In this document: positions 11,801 to 23,495 of the stretch, in pieces
Layout: each line of letters opens with the position of its first letter
Numbering within the stretch: the stretch's first letter is position 1
DNA from: Ptiloglossa arizonensis
Taxonomy: Eukaryota > Arthropoda > Insecta > Hymenoptera > Colletidae
DNA: 64,000 nucleotides
Assembly: GCF_051014685.1 (NCBI RefSeq)
Contig: NC_135058.1
Span: forward strand, 9,400,811-9,464,810
Reading direction: 5' to 3'
Position numbers and translations under genes: made by a program
The notes under the pieces: generated by a model
The model's input: the letters and a program-made list of their open reading frames with translations, nothing else
Database searches by the model: none
What the model was told of the DNA's origin: nothing

Positions 11801-13124
11801 TACCGATCAAGCGACGCTCGGTATTCGATACTCGGTACTCATTAAATCCAGGATCGTCTAATTTTTTTACCGACCATTTATTTTATTTTTGATTTTCCAA
11901 GACAACAAATCGGATCGTAGATATTACTAAATATCTAAATAATTAATACAGAAGGAATTACTTAGCAGAAAGAACACGAGAAAGATCGCTAGAAAATATG
12001 ATTTGGCTACCGCGAGCACTCCAGCTTAACCCGATTAAACTCTTGCCGGACGAGTTGAACGAGGATGCACGAAAACATGCAGCGAAATCAAAAGATCGTC
12101 CGTAGCAGCTGCTCCAAGATTATTGGAATAATACATCTTTCGAGGAATGGCAGACATTGTAACACGAACGCTGGAAACTTTGCACCTAATTATCGTTAAA
12201 CGACAAGGATAACGGTTTGACGAGAATTGGGTCACGTGCATTTGAATAAGCGTTTATATTTTGTAGAATGCAACAATGTACACGTATATACAGCTACGCC
12301 CGGTACCACGGTCTTGATATTTGCGAGTACTCGGTATTCTAATAAAAATACACGTACGTGACCCAATTTTCGTCGAAGTGTCGTCCTCGCCTTTTTAACT
12401 GTAATTGCGCGAACTTTCGCGATCTCCGCGACCAAATTTGTAATTTTCGTTCCGTAACGGTAGGTAGAAATTTACAAATTTACAAATTTCATCCGAAACG
12501 ACGAACCTGGAGGTACTTTCCCGCTGTCCTCGTAACGAGAGATTCTCGTTCGAAGTACGTACGTATCGGTTCCAGAGGAGAAAAAAAGAGGCAAAAAAAA
12601 AAAAAAAAATAAAAATAAAAAAGAAACGTTACAATTCTCGCGGAGGTCACACAATCGCGCGCGAGGACGCGTCTTCTTCGCGCGCGAGGTCGTCGTCGTC
12701 GTCGTCGCATCGAGCGTACAATTCAGACCTCGAACAATTAATCTTTGATTTTTTTTCTCTCTCTCCCCTCCCCCCTACCCTCGTCCACCGCGTCCATTCA
12801 TTTCCCGTTTCGGGCGGCTTAAGCCAAATGCGCCTTCGCGGTGCAAATTGAACTCAAAACTGGGTCAACCCTGATTGCTCGGATCGAGTCAGGGCCGTAG
12901 TCAAAGGACCTCTTCTACGCGCAAACAGAGCCGCACACGATAAGGAGGGATCCGCGAACAAAATGATTCGGAGGACCGAACGACCCTGGCTCGAGGACTC
13001 TCTCGTCGTCGATCTTGGACTACTTTCGGTTGATTTTCACTTCCTCCTTCCCCTGAAACCTCTCCTACTACCCCTCTCCTCCCCTCTCGTTCGATTGAAT
13101 ACATAATAGATGTTTCCATTTCAG

Positions 13125-13207
13125 CGTGAAGAGGGAGCCGAACACGGAAGAACCCAGCAGCCCTCTCGAGGCAACGAGCCCCGGTTCCATCCTGCGCAAC
13201 AACAACG
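13125..13207 (+). CDS. Second coding exon of the large gene
   Basis: Eighty-three bases between a pyrimidine-rich acceptor (CCATTTCAG|C) and a strong donor (ACG|GTGAGT). In the frame continuing exon 1A it encodes S-VKREPNTEEPSSPLEATSPG and then SILRNNN plus one leftover G. Residues 32-35 of the joined peptide, V-K-R-E, match the SUMO-attachment consensus (hydrophobic-Lys-x-Glu), followed by Pro as is usual in transcription factors. SP pairs at SSPLE and SPGS are possible proline-directed phosphorylation sites. The exon stands out from its flanks by being free of the T-rich and CG-repeat composition around it. Product unrecognised. Confidence 0.6.
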
Positions 13208-16200
13208 GTGAGTCTTTATTATAAATGATCTCGTCCCGGGTCTGGCCCGGTCCAATTTAAACCGGCGAGCCGGCCTTGCGAAATGAACAACGAGCTCAAC
13301 GTGGCCGTATCGACGGTCCTTGTGCAACGATATCGTCGAAAGTGTACACGGCCACCGTATCACCGTCGTTGAGTCTCGTTGTAAAATTAGACCTTGACAC
13401 GTTCCGCGTTTTCGTCGTTGTGTACAATTGGACACCGGTACACGAGGCTCGGCCGCGACCAGACGTACGAACGACTGTTTACGGGCGGGAAATAGAAGAC
13501 GAGGGTAGGTTGTTTTGGATGCCACGGGTACCCGAGCCGGTATTCGGATCCAACGATCGTCGTTGGATCCCCGCGATCGCCACGCACCGTTGCAACGTAC
13601 GTACGTACAACCGCGCCACGTATACACATATATTTTTAGACGGAACTTTCTTTTTAACATCGCCCCGATCACCGATAGGTACACACGTGTATCACTCTGG
13701 AACATCGGCGACGAATATAACGAGCGCGCGCCGCTCTTGGTATTTTCATCGAGCCGGCCACGATTCGAACCATCGGCGAACGTTTATCGACTTCTCGTCC
13801 CTGGGAAACATTATTCGATTCCTGGTCGCCGTGCGCTCGCACCGTCGACGTTGACACGATTCCACGACCGACAAGGTCTATTATTATTCCCGAAGAAAGG
13901 TTTCGTGCTCGTTTCACAGTTTCTCGGTCTCCTCGGAATCGACTATTTCCGCGCGCGCGACCATCGCGATGGCTAACAGCCACCCGAACCGGGCTACGCT
14001 GGAGACGGAGGTGGTAACGGTGTTGGTGATGGTGGTGGTGGTGGAGGCACGGTTGAAATACCGAAATGGAATCGCGATCGCCTAACGACCGATGGACGGG
14101 ACGATCGGGGGTCGATCGTTTCCGCGTTAATCGGCGAGATGTTCGAGGAGACCCGATTCCCGCACCGTTTTCCATCCCTCTCGTTCTTGTTTCGTTCGCA
14201 TCGGCTAATAACCGGCCGGATTATGAAGCGGGATTTTGATTTATCGCGGACGAGAACCGTACGCGATAGGACGTTGACGAATTAATAACCACGCACACAC
14301 CCCTCGCACTCGGCTTGTGCCGCGTTTCGTTCATTTTCGGGGGAACGGCTAACAAGTGTCCTCGAAGCTCGTTCATCCGTACGCTCGACGCGTACACAGA
14401 CCCACCGTACCGTGTACCCCCCTCCTCTGAACGACCCACACGACCCAGTTTTCCCCCCTCGTGTGTTCGCGCGGGTGGTGTGGGAGTTTCGGTCTCTCGG
14501 ACCGGGAGCCGGCGTTGATCCAAATCCAATCGCGGAGACCCTCCTTTTTGCTCGAACCTTCCGCGTATTTCGCGATAATCTTTCGCGCAACGACAACGTG
14601 GGGGGGGAGGCAGGGGGTGGCGAGAGGGGTGACTCGAGGAGAATGAGAACCGCTGACCGAACCACCCCACCCACATTCTCGGTGGGATGAGACTCCCAGC
14701 TGTAGCCGGCGTTGGATCGATTCAAAAGCGGCAGCAAAGCGCCCCACCCTATTATGTGTTTTCTTCAACCTCCCCATCCCCCTCTCACCTTTCCCCTCCC
14801 GCTATCCTAGCTACGCTACTTCTCGCGCTAAACCACCCGGCCGCTGCTACCGCCTCCTCCTCTCGGTTTCCATTCGAAACACCCCCTGTTCTACCTCCCC
14901 CGTGGCCCCCGCCGCGACACGTACCTCAACCCCCGGAGTTTTCTACCCATACCACCGTTTCTTTACCCTTCCTTTTACGCCGGAACGGTTTACGCCGAGC
15001 CGGAAGATCCCGGCGACCGGAAGTTCCGCTCTCACCCCTTTCCTCCTTCTTCCAACCCTACACCCCCACCACGAGCCGCGGTAATTGAATCCCGGCATTT
15101 TTTTTCTCTCTCGTCCCCTGCTACGCCAACACCGGCCTTTAACGCCACCGTCGAGTGTCCCGACACTTTTTCTTCCGGTTGGCCAATGAAATATATCGTT
15201 CATTCACGAGAATTTTACGTACACGAGAGACAGTGAGGAACGGGAAGGGGTGAGAGACGGTTTCGAAAATTGAAGATCGTTGGTGTTGTGTTTTTCGATC
15301 GAGGGGAGAGGAATTTTCGATTCTTCAACGGTGTGGGGTGAGGAGTGGGGAGTGGGGTGAAGAGTACAGAGGGATGTCAAGGACGTCGAGGAGGTCCCCT
15401 CTATGGTACGGAATTCGTCGTCGATCTTCGCTTGCCCGCGTTTCGCGATGCTTCCCTTTTCGCGGTTTTTGGGGTGGGCCGGGCCAGACGTGGCCGGGTA
15501 CGGTGAATTTATTTTTAGCACGCGTACGCGATAGGTAGCCCCGGGTAATTGAATATGAATAAAGTAGATTTAGTGGCCGTGCCAGATGCGCGCCGTTGCA
15601 TTATTACTTTTTCAATGGTTACCTCGGAAATGCAGGGACTGTATCCGGAGGGTAAATGCCGCGCGCGGTATGTATCCGCGGGAGAATACAAATGTTGGGG
15701 CACGAAATTGTGTTGCATTTTTGGGTCGGCGGGGTTTCGCCCCGACCTTTTCCTCCGAAGGCGAAAATTCGCCGAAGTGGAGCCGGAGGGATGGTCATTT
15801 CCGGTACGGAAATTTGAAACGTCGCTATCTCGCAGGTTCTCTCCGCTATTAGAGCTGGCCGAGTGCTCGGGATATGCGACGCGTTGCTAAATAAATACTC
15901 CGACTGCCCGTGCACTTGAAATACGTGTACAGGTGCGCTCGAACGGAACGAATACTCGAATCCTGTACGTGTTTGCAAAGTACATCGGCGTGTGAAATGT
16001 GCTTACGTTCGAAGCACTCGTAACGTACGACCGTTTGTACGCGCGAGCACTCGAAATATTGCACTTTGAGTGCACGCGAGAAGTCAAAATATTGCACTTT
16101 GAGTGCACGCGAGAATTTGAAATATTGCACTTTGAGTGCACGCGAGAAGTCAAAATATTGCACTTTGAGTGCACGCGAGAATTCGAAATATTGCACTTTG

Positions 16201-18400
16201 AGTGCACGAGCATTCGAAATATTGCACTTTGAGTGCACGAGCACTCGAAATATTTTATTCAGAGGGTGCGAGTACTCAAAGTATCTCGAGTAAGCGAGTA
16301 CTCGGAACGTAGAAATACCTGTAGTGTACAACTACTCAAAATGTGTAAGTACCTCGAATATGCGAACACGAGGGATACAGGAGCGCTTTGAATAAGTACA
16401 AACTTATGATATTTGAGTATTTCGAATACACGAGTACCCGAAACGCGTGGCTGACGCAAATGAGTACTCAAAATGTGCAACTACTAGAAATTCGAGTCCA
16501 TGGGAGTAACATTTCGAACGATTCGACCAAGTCGATGTATTTACAACTGGAAACATATTCGTGCTTGTTGTTTCGATTCGAAGTGTTTCCAGTATCCAAA
16601 GTGCTCGAGTAATATCCGTAGATGGGATTTTACCGAGCTTTTGGAACGATCGATGTCATTTATTTGTCACTGTTTGACGACAGTTGGTCATCGTTACTCG
16701 AGACAATGGTGTTCCACAAATGCGAAAAATCCAATCGTTGATAATCAAAATATTTTTGGAAATGGGTCACAGTCGCGTTATCCGTGTCTCCGTACCTGGA
16801 AGTAAATAATTTCGATCTAAGCGGAGTATCGTGCAGAGCGTTGATACTTTACACGATCCCAATGGGTGTATAGTCATCGTTCGGCCGAGTCACCAGCTCC
16901 GTATGCGGCGCAACGTAAGAATTTACGATGTTCCGCTTATAATAGGTTCGTGTGTTTCGCGTAAACACGAGTCAAGATCAGAACGGAGAGGTACGAGGGG
17001 AAATACGGGTGGTCCGTTCGCGTCTTTAATATTAGTTGAAAATCTCCGTACGAAGCACGGAATCTTTACCTCGTATATAATTACGGCGATTAGCTAATTT
17101 TAACGAAGAAGGAAGCTGGACTCCAGGGTCGCGAACTTGCGCCGCGAACTATGGAAGACGATGCTATCAAGTTCGTATAGAGAGGCTGAGGGTTATTACA
17201 AACGTATTCTATTATCGCGATATCGGCCGACGATCTATCGGGAACGGATCGTAAGTCATAATAATCCGATTCGGATCTTATTCCTTGGAATATTTTCACG
17301 TGGCCGGTAGCCAATAATTAGCCCGTTAGAAAATCCATTAAACCCGTATCGTTAACGATCGTATCGGGCAACCGAGTGCTCGAGCGCGAGCCTCGATGTA
17401 TCGTAATTCGGCTCTGAAAATTTCCTCCCGATTCACCAATACCGAAATCCGCTCGTCGAGTCTCTCTTAATTGCTCTTAATTGCTCCCGGCGTGCATAGA
17501 CACGCACAGGTAGGGAACCCGTGCGCCACCCGTGCCAATGGCGCCGATCGAAATTCCTACGTCGCGAATCGACGACAAACCTCTCCGACTTCTCGTTGAC
17601 GATCCGTTGCGGAGCCTCGATAGCTCGATCGCGGGTAGTAGCAGTCCGCGTAATGTAACGTAAGTACAGGCCGAACCGAACTGTATATATACACGCGCGG
17701 ATGTAACCGGTTTCCCAGGTTCATTACACCGAGTTGCGCATCTCCTTTCCCGACAAGTGTGCGGCCGTGTGGTCACCGGCAGTCGACAGACTTACTTACA
17801 CGGGGACTTCATCCCTTTCTCGTAAACGCTGCCCGTCGTCGTTCCTCTGCCCGGCCATCTTCTTCGATTCCAGCTCGTTGCTTCGATCAGGAAACACACG
17901 GTCGTTGCGTTGCTCGAACGAGATAAGTCATCGAACCGATCGGGCCAACTCGATCGTTCGCGTCGATACGCCGTGGCTTTCCATGTTCCCCGGGTCCCGA
18001 TAACATCGATCTAATGGTCTATCGGCGATCGATCGGTTCCTTCCAGCAATCTGTTCCGCGGTGGTACAACCGGCGACAAGAGCGTGTAGCTTACCGCGCG
18101 TATCGCGAGTAAACGTATCGCCGTGTCGATGGTTTTATGATTTGACCGTACGATAATAGAGTTCGCGATGTCGAAGGGTGCGCCCTTTTCCCCACCACCC
18201 GCGGGTGTCTTTCCCCTCGTCGACGCTTCTATACGTACCGGTTGCGGTTCCGCGGGAGAACTTTATCGACACGGGGCCGTGAAAGTTTCCCGCTAAACCG
18301 TGCGAGTCCTCCTCTATCGTACCGTCGCTGTATCCTCGACGACGCGCGTGCATACGCGTTAACGACGAAACGAACGTAACTCGGAGAACTTGGCGTTAAC
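13208..18400 (+). other. Intronic sequence, CpG-dense in parts, no gene seen
   Basis: From the GTGAGT donor rightward the sequence is CpG-rich to about 15.2 kb. It has C-rich runs (14400-14480, 14760-15080) and a GGTGGTGATGG run near 14020-14045. Many overlapping open frames of 60-190 codons occur on both strands at 13.1-15.2 kb, as expected where GC is high and stops are rare. None shows domain character. The 33-bp hairpin array (16.05-16.26 kb) is listed separately; 16260-16500 holds decayed TACTCG-type repeats. 16.5-18.4 kb holds nothing I recognise. Confidence 0.5.
16050..16262 (+). repeat. 33-bp minisatellite whose unit is a perfect hairpin
   Basis: TTGCAC recurs at 16059, 16092, 16125, 16158, 16191 and 16222: five steps, four of exactly 33 bp and the last of 31. 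Each unit contains the perfect inverted repeat TGCACT-TTG-AGTGCA. Units alternate between a GAGAAGTCAA and a GAGAATTTGA/GAGAATTCGA linker, giving a 66-bp higher-order period. It decays into AT-rich sequence after 16250. Confidence 0.93.
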
Positions 18401-19674
18401 TCGCTTAATCGTTGCGCCGGGTATAATTACGTTCGACGACGCGGCGGTACCGGCGTTGGTTTACCCTAACGAGTCTGGATACGCGCCAGACGCGCGTCGT
18501 GTATCTCCGCCGCGACGATTAAAATCGAATCGAGATACCGGGAAACGGCAGCGCGCCACGGCCCCGGACCCCGATCTCCGGACCCCTGTCCCTGTCCCGG
18601 GCCTCGTTGCCGCGTATTCGCCTAATTGAATCGTCAGAATTTGCGAGCGCGGCCGCAGCTTACGTACGAATCGTAACCACCGCGCCTCGTCGTCGCTGTT
18701 CATCACCCTTCGCCCATCCTCCGCCACCGAAATTCTTGCAACCCCGTTTCCCGCCCGGCGCGGCACAGCGCGCCGAACCGCGCCGAACCGCGCCACGCCG
18801 CGCCGCGCCGCGGAGCGAGCGGTGCTCTTCCCGAGCGTCGCGCAGCCAATCAAGCGTCCCCCCTCTCCGAAACCTCACACCCCACTCCTCACTCCACCGT
18901 GGCTCGTTCAGTCGCGTCAACTCTTCCTGTGCATCGCGAAATCTTCCCTGTTTCCCTCTCTTTATCTCGTCTTGGCTCGCGCTCTCTTCCGCTCTCGTCC
19001 CTCGCCCTCCTTTCTCGCTCGCTCTCTCCCTACCTCGTTCCTTCTCTCCCTCCCTCCTACCGTTCCGCGTTTCACGTTCGTTCGTCTCCGTCTGTTTCTC
19101 GAGTCGCGTAGATGAGACGCATAAAGTGCCGGTACAAATTCTGTTTTAGCAGCGGGTCGAACACGGCCGACCGTTCGGCTCTCCCGGCACTTCTCGGTCA
19201 ATGAACCGCGGGTTGCTGGCGAACCCAGTTGGTCCACTCGTATCCCCCACTCGGGAGTCTACGGTGTGGTGCCCCCCCTCCCGCCCTACCTCCACCTCCT
19301 CCACCCTTCCCTCCTTCTCTTCCTTCTTCTCCACCTCCCTACCATCGCGCTCGCTGCCAGCGTGCCATGGTCCACGCTACCCCCACCGGGTGGGTACGAT
19401 ACAAACGACACGGCTCACCTCCGACTTCAGGCCTCCCCTCTGTCCCTCTCGCGATGCGGCTCACCCCCTCCGTACCCCCTCCCCCTCGAACGATACCACA
19501 TCCCCTACCATCTCTCCAGGACTCACCTCCGACCCAGTCGCTTAATTCTCCCTCCCCCGTTGCCCCGCGCTCTGCTCTCTCCCTCTCCGTGTAACGCTCC
19601 GCGGTATACTCTCTCTCCTCACCCCCTGTTGCTGCATTACCATCGTTACCACCTCTTCCTTCTCTTCGTACCTA

Positions 19675-19740
19675 CCACCTCCACCACCGCCACCACCACC
19701 ACGACCACCACCACCACCACCACCTCCTCCTCCTCCACCC
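19675..19740 (+). repeat. Imperfect (CAC/ACC/TCC)n triplet tract
   Basis: Runs of CACCACCAC and CTCCTCCTCC interspersed with CGAC and CGCC. Simple-sequence expansion within the CpG-rich domain. Confidence 0.85.
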
Positions 19741-19835
19741 TTTTACTTGCCCCCTCCCCACCGTGTTCGCGCTCCTGCCTCACTCCCCCCACCCTGTCCC
19801 GCCCCGTCCGTCAGCAGTCCGCGGAACCCCGCGCA

Positions 19836-19921
19836 ATGGCAGAGCGTGGGGCTACGGAGTCGGGCGAGCCGCGCAATGCCGTAACACGTACGACGGAACG
19901 CCGGTTTTACTTACCTCACAG
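19836..19921 (+). other. Possible alternative first exon (29 codons to a consensus donor)
   Basis: An ATG at 19836 opens MAERGATESGEPRNAVTRTT and continues to CCT CAC AG at 19921, directly before GTAAGA. It therefore ends with two leftover bases, the same phase as exon 1A. It lies in the CpG-rich domain, so a promoter just upstream is plausible. The acceptor it would join is not established; one phase-compatible candidate is at 27986. It could equally be a non-coding leader exon or no exon at all. Confidence 0.25.
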
Positions 19922-20024
19922 GTAAGACACATTCTCTCTCTCACTCTCTCTTTCTTTCTCGCGCTCGCGAGAAAAAGAGAGAACGAGGGCCAGCGCCGAG
20001 CGAGCGAGCGTGCGAACAAGAGAG

Positions 20025-20092
20025 CGATCGAGCGAGCGAGCGAGCGAGCGAGAGAAAGAGAGAGAAAGAGAGAGAAAGCGAGCGAGTGGAAG
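20025..20092 (+). repeat. (GAGC)n/(GAGA)n tract
   Basis: GAGCGAGCGAGCGAGCGAGC followed by GAGAAAGAGAGAGAAAG. Runs of GAGAG are binding sites for GAGA-factor/CLAMP-type proteins in flies; a role here is inference. Confidence 0.85.
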
Positions 20093-20465
20093 GAAAATAG
20101 AGGAGCCAACCGGCGGATAGGTGCGAGCGAGCCGGAGATCGCGCGGGACGGCCGCGCGACAGAGAAAAGGAGAGCCGGTTCGCGGAGACGAAGACGGAGC
20201 ACCGTGAAACACACAGAGAGAACTCGCTCTCAGGCACTCGCGCGAGAGCGAGCGAGTCCTCGGCTCCGTATACACAACCGCGACTCGTGACAAACGCACG
20301 TGATCGTAATAGGGCAGCTCTCGCGGCTATTTGCCCGGTTCCATCCCCTTTATTCTCTCGATTCGCGCGGGCCCCGTTTCCATCCCCGTTTCGCGCTGCG
20401 TTCTGCTTCTATTTTTTTTCTTTTTTTTTTTTTCTTTTTTCGCTTTTCTCTTTGGAGATATTCGC

Positions 20466-20625
20466 GCGCGCCGCCACCGCCGCCACCGCCGCCGTCACCG
20501 CCGCCACCGCCACCACCGCCGCCACCGCCGCTGCCGCCGTCGCCGCTGCCGCTACCGCCACCGCCGCCGCCGCCGCCGCCGCTGCCGCCGCCGCAGCCGC
20601 TGCCGCCGTCGTCGTCGCGGCTGCT
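20466..20625 (+). repeat. (GCC)n triplet repeat
   Basis: About 160 bp of near-pure GCC/CGC triplets with occasional ACC, GTC and GCT substitutions. It creates open frames on both strands (poly-Ala, poly-Pro, poly-Gly by frame) that I do not regard as genes. Confidence 0.93.
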
Positions 20626-20979
20626 GCTCTCCACGGAGCCACACTACCGTGGACGTGTTTGTTACACCCCGCTCGTCGGCGAGAGAGACACACACCGGAG
20701 GAGACGACACGCTCTCGGTCTCGCGATCATCGTTACGCGCACCACCTCGAGGTGGACACACGGCCACGCGGAGGGGCCCAACACGATACACCGTATCCAG
20801 GGATCCTCTCCTCTCCTATAGCGCCGGTTCGTCGGCGTGTACAAGGGCGATCGGTGCGTCCTCGTGGGTCCGCGACGTTGTTACCGCGGTTTCCTCGTGC
20901 ACGGACAATGATCTCAGTGGACGAGATCGTTACGGGGCTCGAGTGACGTTCAGTGCGCCGGATAGAGTTGATCCAAGTG

Positions 20980-20980
20980 G

Positions 20981-21016
<36 letters not shown>

Positions 21017-21110
21017 CACCAAGACGACGACGACGACGACGACGAAGACGACGACAATCACAACAACGACGACGACGAAAACAAAACCGACCACGACGAC
21101 GACGAGGACG
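20980..21110 (+). repeat. (GAC)n/(ACG)n triplet repeat
   Basis: ACGACGACGACG runs interrupted by CACCAAG and AAAACAAAACC. It follows the (GCC)n tract by about 350 bp. Frames through it read as poly-Thr, poly-Arg or, on the other strand, poly-Val. Confidence 0.92.
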
Positions 21111-22796
21111 ATCGTGCGCCGATCACCGACGAGAGATCGCTGTTCGGGATTTCTCACGATCGCCGCGTGTACCGCGTGTCCTGTCCACGGGACCACGGAT
21201 CCACGTTCCGTACACCCCCGCACGGTGGTCGCGTAGCCACGCGGGTGGACCGCGCACCGCGGAGTTTATCATCGAGAAGGTTGCTCGTACCTCTGCCTAC
21301 CACGACGGATAAAGGAAGGAAGGAAGGCACATCGTCGCGTCGCTCGGTCGACGGTGGTGGTGGGTGAGACCCGCGAGTCTGGATCGCGCGAGGTGTGAAC
21401 GAGGCTTTAAGCGGAACCAGTCACGGTCCGCGATTTCTGGCGTCGTCGTCGTCGCGCCTCCTATCCGCGTTTGGCCCATCGTCGTGTCGTCCTGTTTATC
21501 ACGGAGGGACGCGAGCCTCGACTGCGACACGTTCCAGGGAAAAGTGCGAACGGAACGGAACGGAACGGGGGAAAAAAATTAAATATCGTGCCTGGATGCC
21601 GGGACGTGATTTTCAGCAACGAATCGTGCAGGTAAACCGCGGCGTCGATCTCGCTTCTACCGTTTATTTCCTACGAATCGCATGCTGTACCCCCGAACCC
21701 CCTCCGCCCTTCGACCTCGCTATTCTCGGAGATAATCGGCGAGGAAGTTGCAAAAGCTCATTGTGTGTGCGCGCGTGTCCCGTTCCCCTTGCTCCCCTCG
21801 TGGTTGTCTCGTTGAACGAGAAAAATTTCGGTGTCGAAGATCCTAGGGGACGGTGAGAACGAAACGGTGGATCGTTCCTCGTGTCCGATCCGTGGAAACG
21901 ATCCGTGCCGATCGAGATCGATGAAACATCGGGACGATGTTGCGACCGTTTCGCGCACAGTCTCGCCGCGAGCGACCGGTTACGTCGATTCTCTCCGCTT
22001 CGATTTCTACGCGGATCACCGCGGTTCTACGGTGACACTTTTCAACGATATACGGGGTGTTTACGAAACGCGTAGAGAACTGTGCGCGCGCGCGCTGAAG
22101 GAATTGGCGTACACGGAGAAACGTTGGTAAACATTGTGAAAAATTGCGCCCGGTTTACTCGCGCAGCTTACTTTCTCGCGATACGAAACCGGAGCACCGA
22201 AGAATCGGTACACAGTGACGAGGGATTCGCGTTACGAATATTCGGGAACGGAATAGCGTCGGTGAATCGATCGCTTCGAGCGTTTATCTTGTCGATTTTT
22301 TTTTAAAATGTGCTCGATCGGTTTTTCGTATTCGCGTCGCCGATAATTCGTCCGCGAGAAACGAAGGAAACGTTCGTCGAGTCCTTCGATCGAATCTTTT
22401 ATCGTGCATCGAAACTCGTGATTGTCGATAGATCGCACATTTACGATACCTCCGTACGATAAACTGCACGTTCAATGCATTTCGACGCGATAAATTCCAC
22501 ACTTGAAGTATTTTCGTACGATCGTTTCACCGAAGCCGTGTTCACCCACGGTACCGTGGATTTTTCGAACACCCTGTACAACTCTTGCGCAACCGTGTTA
22601 CATATCGGGCAAAAACACCAGGAAGCACACGCGTTGCATTCCATCGATCGCTGCGACGCGGGACGAGATATTTAAATCGCGGAGGAAAGAATCTCGCCCT
22701 CCCTCCCCTACCCCGGTAAGGTGAATGTTTCGTCCGTCGGAGAATGTCGGGAAAAAATTGATAAAATAGATACGCGGTAAAAAAGAGAGAGAAAGT

Positions 22797-22865
22797 AGAA
22801 ATTTATATCGGCCACTTTTCCACCGAGAACGAGAGAGTGAGAGAGAGGGAGAGAGAGAGAGAGCA
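22797..22865 (+). repeat. GA-rich simple tract
   Basis: GAGAGTGAGAGAGAGGGAGAGAGAGAG-type run, here at 22825-22865, with related GAGAGA at 22785-22795. One of several such tracts beside the CpG-rich domains. Confidence 0.75.
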
Positions 22866-23429
22866 CGTGGCGTGACCAAGATCCAAGAATACGGCGTGTC
22901 GGTGTATCGCTTCGGATCCGATTTTGATAACTCGAGGCAAGGTGAACGCACTGACTTGTGACGCGGATGGAACGCGGAACCGGGCAGGCGTTGCAGGAGA
23001 CAAATGACCGTCTGCGAGGCCGCGAAACCGCCATTCGGGCCAGCCTCTCCTCGAGCCGTGGTACGAACCACGAGCGAGCTAGACAGCTAGCCAGTCAGCC
23101 AGCCAGCCAGCTAACTCGCTCTCTAACTGGCGATTTGTCGGACAAGGGCTCAGCGGTTCGGCCCGTTCGTTGCTACGATGCGAAATGCTAATTCGCGATT
23201 ACCGTTTTTCCCTCGTGCCAAATCGTGATTCACACGATTTATAAATCATTCGCGGGGGATTATACCGCGCGGTAATATATATCCCGCGGCGCGCGTAACG
23301 CCTCTACTCGTAGCGGTGTACCGGGCTGAGCGAGACTTTGAATCATAGCCCGGTGGTGTTGCGCGCTCTGTGTACGTTGCTCGCGTGATTTCGCCCTTTG
23401 CCAAGTGGCGGCGCGATACGATGTGCGCG

Positions 23430-23495
23430 GTCGCCTCGTGTCGTCTCGCGTCGCCTCGCGTCGCGTCGCGTCGTGTCGTGTCGCCTCGTCGACTC
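23430..23495 (+). repeat. CGTCG/CCTCG pentamer-type array
   Basis: Repeats of TCGCG, TCGTG and TCGCC in tandem (for example GCGTCGCGTCGCGTCGTG), about 65 bp, frame-neutral and local. Confidence 0.8.

Larger units (their letters stand above)
5639..13124 (+). other. Intron between exon 1A and exon 2 (about 7.5 kb)
   Basis: Bounded by GTAAGG at 5639 and a pyrimidine-rich acceptor (CCATTTCAG) at 13124. Apart from the repeats listed separately (28-bp array, diverged duplication, about 200-bp array, 39-bp array) I see no gene in it. Poly-T at 6936-6960 and poly-A at 12593-12609 are simple tracts. Stretches 5640-6930, 7600-8880, 9430-10590 and 11870-12640 hold nothing I recognise; 12640-12850 is a CGTCGTCGT-rich, CpG-dense patch. 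All open frames here are short and lack protein character. Confidence 0.55.
18400..21600 (+). promoter_or_regulatory. CpG-rich, promoter-like domain with triplet and GA repeats
   Basis: The most GC-rich part of the window, with CGCGCC runs at 18760-18830, a long C/T-rich stretch at 18680-19760, and four simple-repeat tracts: (CAC)n, (GAGC/GAGA)n, (GCC)n and (GAC)n. A possible exon ending at a consensus donor lies inside it (19836-19921). Such a domain in an insect gene is usually an internal promoter. That it drives an alternative transcript of the large gene is inference. The long frames here (up to about 300 codons) are products of triplet repeats and absence of stops. Confidence 0.45.

Noticed and set aside
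13121..13705. Minus-strand 194-codon frame overlapping exon 2, and its plus-strand partners at 13276-13976
   Set aside because: Frames on both strands overlap in CpG-rich DNA without domain character; the 83-bp spliced exon with matching phases explains the signal better.
20287..21236. Long plus-strand frames (219 and 301 codons) with poly-Ala, Arg-rich and Thr-rich blocks
   Set aside because: They are produced by (GCC)n and (GAC)n triplets and absence of stops in GC-rich DNA; all frames on both strands are open together and none shows a domain.
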